A stretch of 15,220 bases of DNA, from assembly GCA_003694775.1 (NCBI GenBank), contig RFJV01000165.1:1-15220 (forward strand), read 5' to 3'. The position numbers and the translations under genes are program-made. The notes beneath the pieces were generated by a model that ran no database searches, was not told the DNA's origin, and saw only the letters and a list, made by a program, of their open reading frames with translations. Positions 7,733 to 12,585 of the stretch are shown here, one piece after another. Source of the stretch: Chloroflexota bacterium (GTDB lineage Bacteria; Chloroflexota; Anaerolineae; 4572-78; J111). The first letter of the stretch is position 1; each line of letters begins with the position of its first letter.

Positions 7733-7760
7733 TTCACAATTCAAAATTCACAATTCAAAA
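7733..7760. repeat. Heptanucleotide tandem array C (TTCAMAA type)
   Basis: Four 7-base units TTCACAA, TTCAAAA, TTCACAA, TTCAAAA fill most of the 54-base gap between two radical SAM genes and end two bases from the stop codon of the upstream one. They can also be seen as two copies of a 14-mer. Confidence 0.85.
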
Positions 7761-7762
7761 TT

Positions 7763-9256
7763 TTAATACCCCATCGCCTCGGCTTCCATAGCCTTGCGCA
7801 GAGCCTTCTTTTCCTTGCTGGGGAAGATGGTCTTCCAGGCGACCTTAAAGGTGCGCCGCCAGTTAATCCAGAAATCCTTGCGAGTGATGGTCATCCAGAT
7901 GCGGTGCGGGCGCAGGTAGAAGCGGCGGTAGGCCTCTTTCCACTTCCGTTCGACCAGCTCAGCGGTCATATCGCCCAGTTCGTAGCGGGCGCGGCCATCA
8001 AAGAAGACGTAATCTTCCCAGTCGTTCAGCAGAAGGCGGCCCTGCCGCTTGACAATCTCGTACACTTTTGTGCCGGGGTAGGGGGTCATCATGGAGAAGT
8101 TGGCAATGAGCGGGTCCACCTCGCAGGCAAACTGGATGGTTTTCTCCATCGACTCTTCGGTTTCGCCGGGCAGGCCGATGATGAAGAAGCCGATAGTTTC
8201 CAGGCCCACTTCTTTGGCATTTTTGAAGGCCTGGCGGATGGTGTCGTGGTCGATTTTCTTGTCGATAGACAGCAGGATGTCGGGGTCGCCGCTTTCCACG
8301 CCGAAGGCCGTCCGTTTGAGGCCGGCCTGCTTCAGCTTGGCCAGAAGCGGCTTGGTGGCCAGGTTGGCCCGGATGCCGTTGACAAAAATCCAGGGCACGT
8401 GGTTGAGATTGTTTTCTATCAGCAGGTCGGCAATTTTTTCCAGCCTCTGCATCTGGATGTTGGCCGAGTCGTCCAGCACGCCGATTTCCTGGGCGCCCAG
8501 CTCATGCACCAGATGCTCCCATTCCTTGAGCACATTTTCCGGACTGCGAGCGCGCCACTTGATGGGCATAATGCTCTGGGAGCAGAAGGTACAGCGGTAC
8601 GGACAGCCGCGCGAAGTCATAATGGAGAACGATTTGGCCCCGTCAATAGCATCGGTGGCGGGCTGGAGGTTGGTGTACCGGTCCATCTTGAAAACATGGT
8701 AGGCCGGAAACGGCAGGGTATCCAGGTCGGCGATGGGGGGATGGTCGGGGTTGTGGTGCTCCACGCCATCGGTGGTAAAGTAGCTAATGCCCAGCAGACC
8801 GGTCAGCAGGTCGGCCTGGGGGTCCAGCAGGTCGCGGGCGGTAAATTTGGGGTTGCCGGCCTGGGCCTTTTCCACAATTTCGCACAGCTTCACCCACACG
8901 GCTTCTCCTTCGCCGCGCACCACCACGTCGATTTCGGGCCGGGCCGCGCTTTCTGCCGGCAGAACCGACACGTGCGGCCCACCGACCACGATAGGCACAT
9001 CCTTGACCGATTTGATGGCCTGGGCCGTTCGCCAGGCCGATTTGACCTGCGGGGTATTGGCCGTAATTCCGACAATGTCGGGATTGAAACGACGCACGGC
9101 GTCGGTAATCGGCTCATCTTCCACATCGGCATCGAACAGAAGCACCTGGTCCCCGCGCTCCTCCGACACCGCGGCCAGGTAAGCCAGCCCCAGATGGGGC
9201 GTGGTGCGGGTGTCGATAGGCAGGCGGAACCTCGGATTGACCAGCATTACGCGCAT
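7763..9256 (-). CDS. B12-binding radical SAM protein (BchE/HpnJ-like superfamily), paralogue 2
   Basis: A 497-residue protein with the same plan as the next gene. The cobalamin-binding domain (about 1-130) shows MRVMLVNPRF, DIVGITANTP, VVGGPHVSVLP and VVVRGEGE. The radical SAM core has C218-PYR-C222-TF-C225, then GVESGD and [13 protein letters not shown]. The tail carries YRRFYLRPHR and a basic, aromatic end. Shared stretches with the neighbour ([43 protein letters not shown]) show a local duplication. Start choice: ATG 9256 opens directly on the first beta-strand and has GGGGAGG ten bases upstream; the frame is open further, but those residues are not family-like. It is the first gene of the unit, preceded by a good promoter at 9400-9428. 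The function is probably B12/SAM-dependent methylation or rearrangement; the substrate is unknown. Confidence 0.9.
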   Translation of the reverse strand: MRVMLVNPRFRLPIDTRTTPHLGLAYLAAVSEERGDQVLLFDADVEDEPITDAVRRFNPDIVGITANTPQVKSAWRTAQAIKSVKDVPIVVGGPHVSVLPAESAARPEIDVVVRGEGEAVWVKLCEIVEKAQAGNPKFTARDLLDPQADLLTGLLGISYFTTDGVEHHNPDHPPIADLDTLPFPAYHVFKMDRYTNLQPATDAIDGAKSFSIMTSRGCPYRCTFCSQSIMPIKWRARSPENVLKEWEHLVHELGAQEIGVLDDSANIQMQRLEKIADLLIENNLNHVPWIFVNGIRANLATKPLLAKLKQAGLKRTAFGVESGDPDILLSIDKKIDHDTIRQAFKNAKEVGLETIGFFIIGLPGETEESMEKTIQFACEVDPLIANFSMMTPYPGTKVYEIVKRQGRLLLNDWEDYVFFDGRARYELGDMTAELVERKWKEAYRRFYLRPHRIWMTITRKDFWINWRRTFKVAWKTIFPSKEKKALRKAMEAEAMGY

Positions 9257-9356
9257 AATATTTGAACCTCCCCGGTAATTTTTATAGCCGGTTTTATAAT
9301 AATTCAGAATTTTACTCCACTCTGGCGGACAAAGCAAGTCGCGCCGCGGGTTTAGG

Positions 9357-9382
9357 GCTGGTCAAAATCTATTTCGACCAGC
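9357..9382. promoter_or_regulatory. 26-bp near-perfect palindrome, candidate operator or leader hairpin
   Basis: Left arm GCTGGTCAAAATC (9357-9369) and right arm TATTTCGACCAGC (9370-9382) match at 11 of 13 positions as an inverted repeat. The centre leaves almost no loop, so a dimeric DNA-binding protein site fits better than a hairpin. It sits about 10-36 bases downstream of the start point predicted from the promoter at 9400-9428. Confidence 0.55.
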
Positions 9383-9399
9383 GCCAGACCCGAAATTAC

Positions 9400-9428
9400 A
9401 CTATACTCCCTTTAAGCCGGGCTGACAA
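9400..9428 (-). promoter_or_regulatory. Sigma70-type promoter of the three-gene radical SAM unit
   Basis: On the - strand: TTGTCA (9428-9423), 17-base spacer, TATAGT (9405-9400); each box is 5/6 to consensus. The predicted start is near 9393, giving a leader of about 137 bases before ATG 9256. The -35 is half of the palindrome TGACAATTGTCA (9423-9434). A weaker second candidate, TTGCTT-17-TAAAAT (9337-9309), lies closer to the gene. Confidence 0.6.
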
Positions 9429-9481
9429 TTGTCAAAAGGGCGTAACCTGTCCGGGTGCCCCGGCAGTTTGGCCTAGACGGG

Positions 9482-9495
9482 CCGGCTTAAGCCGG
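9482..9495. repeat. 14-bp perfect palindrome at stop codon of the small winged-helix gene
   Basis: CCGGCTTAAGCCGG spans the TAA stop of the - strand gene at 9487. Part of it (TTAAGCCGGG) recurs at 9412-9421. A small GC hairpin (CCGGG-TGC-CCCGG, 9451-9463) follows downstream on the - strand. One of these may end the upstream transcript, but there is no T-run close by. Confidence 0.4.
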
Positions 9496-9780
9496 GAAAT
9501 TTCTGGCAGACAGGGGAAGAGAATCGGTAGCGACCTGCCGCGCCAGCAGTTCGCGGCCCCGGTCGGTGAGCAGATAGGAGGCGGTGGGGAATTTTTGGTT
9601 GCTCATGATGACTCCCTGCCGCTCCAGGGCCTGCACTGCGGCCCGGCTGACCGTCCAGGCCGGGCCATCGAGGGGGTGCAGGCGGTACACCTTGTGCCCG
9701 TCCAGGTCGCGGTGAGATTTCAGCACCCCGCCGGCGGCAATAGCCCGAAGCAGAGACAGACTTTCCCGGCTGAGCTTCAT
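9487..9780 (-). CDS. Small winged-helix-like protein, function unknown
   Basis: A 97-residue protein not firmly recognised. It opens MKLSRESLSLLRAIAAGG and continues with a beta-hairpin-like stretch (HRDLDGHKVYRLHPLDG), a helix (VSRAAVQALERQGVI) and SYLLTDRGRELLARQ, which together look like a winged helix-turn-helix. The general pattern recalls the YjhX family and other small DNA-binding or winged-helix proteins; this is resemblance only. Another reading is a winged-helix recognition or adaptor domain for the radical SAM enzyme encoded upstream. It has no cysteines, signal peptide or TM segment. ATG 9780 follows the stop of the preceding small gene by 12 bases with no clear ribosome site, so it should be translated by coupling. 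It is the last gene of its unit. Confidence 0.65.
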   Translation of the reverse strand: MKLSRESLSLLRAIAAGGVLKSHRDLDGHKVYRLHPLDGPAWTVSRAAVQALERQGVIMSNQKFPTASYLLTDRGRELLARQVATDSLPLSARNFPA

Positions 9781-9792
9781 CGGTCTGGCAGG

Positions 9793-9999
9793 TCAACCCA
9801 GGTTATGGATGTACTGCTGAAGTTTGCGCTGGTTAATCCGGGTGTACCGGTCGGGGATAATCAGGGCCATCTCCTCTTCTGACAGCCGGATGCGCAGAAT
9901 TTCCAGCGCGTCCTCCGGCGACTGTCCGTAAGCCAGCTTCTGCTTTCCGTTTTTCATTTCAAACAGGTACATATAGTGCGGATTGCTGAAACTGCTCAT
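9793..9999 (-). CDS. 68-residue hypothetical protein coupled to a B12 radical SAM gene
   Basis: A 68-residue protein that I do not recognise. It begins MSSFSNPHYMYLFEMKNGKQ and continues with an acidic helix (SPEDALEILRIRLSEEEMA) and a basic end (RYTRINQRKLQQYIHNLG). It has no cysteines, TM segment or signal peptide. Its ATG (9999-9997) overlaps the TGA of the upstream radical SAM gene (9998-9996) as ATGA, so it is made in step with that enzyme. This tight coupling makes it a plausible partner or regulator. A modified precursor peptide is conceivable but not indicated by any leader/core boundary. Spacing, frame integrity and mixed amino-acid composition support a real gene over a chance frame. 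Confidence 0.7.
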   Translation of the reverse strand: MSSFSNPHYMYLFEMKNGKQKLAYGQSPEDALEILRIRLSEEEMALIIPDRYTRINQRKLQQYIHNLG

Positions 10000-11393
10000 G
10001 CCTTTACCAACGCCTCCCGATAATCACCGGATTTCTTGCGGGCATAATCGGCCAGCCCGCGGTTGATTTCGTCGTCGTACTTGCCGGCCAGCAGTTCCCG
10101 GTAAAACTGGTAATCGACCCCCTTCACCTTCTCGTCGTCGGGGAAGCGGTGATAGTTATCCTTGGACATCAGACTTTTGCCTTCGGCGATGAGCTGGTAG
10201 CCCAGGGCCGAGCCGGGATAGGGCGCATAGTAAGAGATGGAGGGGAAGACATACTTCATCGTTTTGAGCATGCGCATAGTCTTGAAGGCGTCCTCGCGGG
10301 TTTCGCCGGGGATGCCCAGCATGATGTTGGCCCAGAACTTGGGCGGCTGGCGGCCTTCCCGTTCGAACTCCTCGCCCAGGCGGTTGACCAGCTCAATGGC
10401 AAAGTTGTTGTCTTCCTCGGTACATTCCTTGTTCAGCAGGCGCAGGATGCGGTCACTGCCGGATTCAAACCCGATGGAGATGGTGTTCCAGTTGGTTTCC
10501 CGCACCAGGGCCTCAAACAAATCGGGCCACTGGCGGACGGTGTCGGAGCGGCCGGCGGCCCAATACGGCCATACCTTGTTGGCCTTGCGCGGGTACTTGT
10601 CTATCCATTCCTCCAGCCATTTGGGATGCTGGAAGAACATCGAATCGTGAATGACCACCGAACCGACGCCGTACTTGTTATCCAGGTAGTTCAGCTCCTC
10701 GATGACCATATCCACCGGTTTGCGGCCCATGTTGGGGATGTAGGAACTCTCGTTGCAGAACACACACTGCCAGGGGCACACGCGGCTGGTCAGAATAGTA
10801 GCCACCGGGCCGGGCCCCCACCCGCATTCCGGCTCCAGGGGCCAGGGGAATTTTTTGCGCAGGCGGCGATGCGGCTTGGGCCACAGCGTGCGGTCAATCA
10901 TCGGCCATTCAGCCATCGATTTGGCCCCTACGCCCATAATGACCCGCGGGAACGCGTGCGGGTCTTTTACCAGGTCTACGATGATATTCTCCCCCGGTCC
11001 CTGGCAGATGCGGTCAAAATAGGGCACGGCCTCCATCTCGTCGACGGCCACGGTAGCATGCATACCGCCGGCCAGCACCATCCCGTTGGGGTTGACCTCT
11101 TTGAAAATCTGGGCCGACTTGCGGGCAACGGGAAAGGTATAACTGCGAACGTTCATCAGCAGGATTTCATACCCCTGAATCTGCTTCCGAAGCTGGTCCC
11201 ACGAGGTAATGGCCCGCGTGGAGAGCAAATCGGTCTGGATACCGTTCTGGTGCAGAATAGTGCGCAGGAGGCCCAGACCGTGGTCTTGCCACTGCTCATG
11301 AGGGCCGTTGGGATGCACCAGGTCGCCCAGGTCGCCCAGGTCCAGCCAGAGAATGTTGGATGTTTTGGTCGGTTTTGACCAGAATTTAAACAT
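9996..11393 (-). CDS. B12-binding radical SAM protein, divergent type
   Basis: A 465-residue protein. The N-terminal cobalamin-binding-type Rossmann domain (about 12-145) shows NILWLDLGDLGDL, YEILLMNVRSY, MVLAGGMHATVAVDEM and CQGPGE. The radical SAM core follows with C206-PWQ-C210-VF-C213, IGFESGSDRIL and MLGIPGETREDA. It is clearly distinct from the two paralogues downstream: different linker, no FYLRP tail, and a C-terminus rich in charged residues ending ARKKSGDYREALVKA. The start is ATG 11393, with GGGGAG ten bases upstream, the same spacing as the first gene of the neighbouring unit; an in-frame extension to 11459 is rejected as non-family-like. LGDLGDL is encoded by a 9-base tandem repeat near 11319-11345. 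It heads a unit with two small genes. The reaction is probably B12-dependent methylation or similar; the substrate is unknown. Confidence 0.87.
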   Translation of the reverse strand: MFKFWSKPTKTSNILWLDLGDLGDLVHPNGPHEQWQDHGLGLLRTILHQNGIQTDLLSTRAITSWDQLRKQIQGYEILLMNVRSYTFPVARKSAQIFKEVNPNGMVLAGGMHATVAVDEMEAVPYFDRICQGPGENIIVDLVKDPHAFPRVIMGVGAKSMAEWPMIDRTLWPKPHRRLRKKFPWPLEPECGWGPGPVATILTSRVCPWQCVFCNESSYIPNMGRKPVDMVIEELNYLDNKYGVGSVVIHDSMFFQHPKWLEEWIDKYPRKANKVWPYWAAGRSDTVRQWPDLFEALVRETNWNTISIGFESGSDRILRLLNKECTEEDNNFAIELVNRLGEEFEREGRQPPKFWANIMLGIPGETREDAFKTMRMLKTMKYVFPSISYYAPYPGSALGYQLIAEGKSLMSKDNYHRFPDDEKVKGVDYQFYRELLAGKYDDEINRGLADYARKKSGDYREALVKA

Positions 11394-11416
11394 AGTCTGT
11401 TTTCTCCCCAAGTTTT

Positions 11417-11440
11417 CGGCGTGTTCCAACCGGAACGCCG
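11417..11440 (-). other. Leader hairpin upstream of the divergent B12 radical SAM gene
   Basis: CGGC-GT-GTTCC (11417-11427) and GGAAC-GCCG (11432-11440) pair as nine base pairs with a two-base bulge and an AACC loop. In the mRNA of the - strand gene it lies 24-47 bases before the ATG, just ahead of the ribosome site. Confidence 0.45.
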
Positions 11441-11450
11441 TCACTGCCCA

Positions 11451-11508
11451 ACAAAACAAATCGCTCCCGCGGCGTCATACCGGTGCAGTACCGGCAGACA
11501 GGGAGCGA
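11451..11508 (-). terminator. Intrinsic terminator after the Fe-S carrier gene
   Basis: Read on the - strand: TCGCTCCC (11508-11501), an inner stem CCGGT-ACTGC-ACCGG, then GGGAGCGA (11468-11461), followed by TTTGTTTTGT (11460-11451). The 8-bp outer stem, structured loop and T-rich tail fit a Rho-independent terminator just after the stop codon at 11529. Since no promoter is visible before the next - strand gene, partial read-through is possible. Confidence 0.65.
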
Positions 11509-11528
11509 TAAAGCAGTTTCAGATGAAG

Positions 11529-11885
11529 CTACCGACTGCAGGGTGTCCCCTGTTCTCCAGCGGCGGTCTGGAAAGAACTGCCGCAGGCGCAGGTGCGCAC
11601 CGCGTTCGGATTGTCGATGCGGAAACCGCCGCCCATCAGGCTGTCAACGTAATCAATCTGTGCCCCATCCAGATAGGGAAAACTGGCGGGGTCGATGACC
11701 ACCTTGACGCCGTTGCACTCCATCACCTGGTCGCCCAGTTCTGGCCCTTCGGCAAAGGTCATCCCGTACGACAGGCCAGAACAGCCCCCCCCAGACACAA
11801 AGACTCGCAGGGCATAGCCCTCAAGCCCCTTTTCGGCCATAATGCCCTGGAGCTTCTGCGTGGCAACCTCAGTTAAATTTATCAT
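11529..11885 (-). CDS. A-type iron-sulfur carrier (IscA/SufA/ErpA family)
   Basis: A 118-residue HesB/IscA-family protein with the three conserved cysteines: C35 in SGGGCSGLSYGM, and C99 and C101 in RTCACGSSF. The fold pattern (LRVFVSGGGCSGL, VVIDPASFPYLDGAQIDYVDSL, GFRIDNPNA) matches the family closely. Length is normal, with a slightly extended C-terminus ending in an extra cysteine (GTPCSR). Its role is to carry Fe-S clusters to client enzymes in the cytosol. ATG 11885 has AGAGGAGG about six bases upstream. It has its own promoter (11932-11959) and terminator. Neighbours on both sides encode Fe-S enzymes (four radical SAM proteins and a membrane Fe-S oxidoreductase), so it plausibly serves them, though A-type carriers are also general housekeeping proteins. 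IscA, SufA and ErpA cannot be told apart from sequence alone. Confidence 0.95.
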   Translation of the reverse strand: MINLTEVATQKLQGIMAEKGLEGYALRVFVSGGGCSGLSYGMTFAEGPELGDQVMECNGVKVVIDPASFPYLDGAQIDYVDSLMGGGFRIDNPNAVRTCACGSSFQTAAGEQGTPCSR

Positions 11886-11931
11886 GAAAAGCCTCCTCTA
11901 TAAGACGCGGTATGAACTAATCTACCAGTCT

Positions 11932-11959
11932 ATTTTACGAACGGGGCCAACTTTGTCAA
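11932..11959 (-). promoter_or_regulatory. Promoter of the Fe-S carrier gene
   Basis: On the - strand: TTGACA (11959-11954), 16-base spacer, TAAAAT (11937-11932). The predicted start near 11925 gives a leader of about 40 bases with a strong ribosome site. The sequence upstream is very AT-rich and could act as an UP element. Confidence 0.6.
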
Positions 11960-11993
11960 TTTTTCAAAGAAAAACTAAAAAAATCGATTCAAT

Positions 11994-12043
11994 GATTCAA
12001 TTATCAATTTTCAATGAGCCAATTAAAAATTGATAATTGAATC
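11994..12043. repeat. 18-bp-arm perfect inverted repeat between divergent promoters
   Basis: GATTCAATTATCAATTTT (11994-12011) and AAAATTGATAATTGAATC (12026-12043) are exact reverse complements around a 14-base centre. The left arm and centre also contain three heptamers ATTCAAT, TATCAAT, TTTCAAT (11995-12015). It lies 35 bases upstream of the - strand -35 box and 4 bases upstream of the + strand -35 box, so it could act as a shared operator, UP element or cruciform. Confidence 0.85.
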
Positions 12044-12047
12044 CCTA

Positions 12048-12076
12048 TTGACATGCGGCCTTCAACCGTTTATAAT
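12048..12076 (+). promoter_or_regulatory. Consensus sigma70 promoter of the CxxC-protein/Fe-S oxidoreductase unit
   Basis: TTGACA (12048-12053), 17-base spacer, TATAAT (12071-12076): a perfect match in both boxes and spacing. The predicted start is near 12083, inside a TTGACAATTGT motif (12079-12089) that could be an operator. The leader would be about 96 bases. Confidence 0.82.
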
Positions 12077-12178
12077 AGTTGACAATTGTGGTTTTTGCAA
12101 GGAATCGAGCCAGTCCGTGCTGGCTGGTGGTTCCCCGGTTCGTTCCAAAATTCAATCACCTTTAAGGAAGGGACGCCG

Positions 12179-12532
12179 ATGAGCGATCTCCCCCAGGTAT
12201 ATGCGAACTATGAACTGCTGTTCACACCGCACCTTATTCCCCAACTGCGCAACCTGCGCGGCGAAGAATGGGCCAAACTGATAGACTACCTCGCCTCTCT
12301 CCCCGATACCCACCCCGACACCCTCAGCTTTTCCCTGATGATGATTAATCTTGGTGGCTGTCTGTCCTGCGAAATGGACAATTACCGTGCCCAAAAAGGG
12401 TGTGCCCTCTGCGCCCGGCAAACCATCCTCAGCTTCAAAGGAACCGATAAACAGCTCATCACCCGCTACGAAAAGGCCCGCCAGCAGGTCCGGCAGATGC
12501 AGTCCGGTTCCGACCTGGAACAGGCCGCCTGA
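12179..12532 (+). CDS. Small protein with two CxxC pairs, function unknown
   Basis: A 117-residue protein not matched to a named family. The N-terminal half is predicted helical (YELLFTPHLIPQLRNL, EWAKLIDYLASLP). The middle has C61-LS-C64 and C75-AL-C78 separated by ten residues (GGCLSCEMDNYRAQKGCALC), a layout suited to zinc or possibly an Fe-S cluster. The C-terminal part is a charged helix (TRYEKARQQVRQMQ). There is no TM segment. The start is ATG 12179, behind AAGGAAGGGA (12164-12173); the frame is open upstream, but that stretch covers the promoter start point. It lies 53 bases before the Fe-S oxidoreductase gene and shares its promoter. It may therefore be an accessory or redox partner of that enzyme; this is inference from position. 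Confidence 0.8.
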   Translation: MSDLPQVYANYELLFTPHLIPQLRNLRGEEWAKLIDYLASLPDTHPDTLSFSLMMINLGGCLSCEMDNYRAQKGCALCARQTILSFKGTDKQLITRYEKARQQVRQMQSGSDLEQAA

Positions 12533-12585
12533 GCTTGATCCATTGACACAACTTGTTATCCCGACAATCAACACCGGAACTGCCT

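Noticed and set aside
7904..9265. Long + strand open frame over the first B12 radical SAM gene; a similar one lies at 10149-11378
   Set aside because: Both mirror conserved enzymes on the other strand and show only shadow-type composition.
9257..9400. Cobalamin riboswitch before the B12 radical SAM operon (also looked for at 11394-11528)
   Set aside because: No B12-box core (GCCACTG type) or the expected multi-helix layout is visible on the - strand in either leader.
11319..11345. 9-base tandem repeat (CAGGTCGCC) as a functional element
   Set aside because: It lies inside the coding region and simply encodes the LGDLGDL stretch of the radical SAM protein; only two to three copies.
12086..12178. 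N-terminal extension of the CxxC protein (frame open from 12086)
   Set aside because: It would start with TTG at the predicted transcription start. A strong ribosome site at 12164-12173 precedes ATG 12179.
12543..12571. Second promoter between the CxxC gene and the Fe-S oxidoreductase
   Set aside because: TTGACA is present at 12543-12548, but the -10 position reads AATCAA/CAATCA, too poor to support a promoter.
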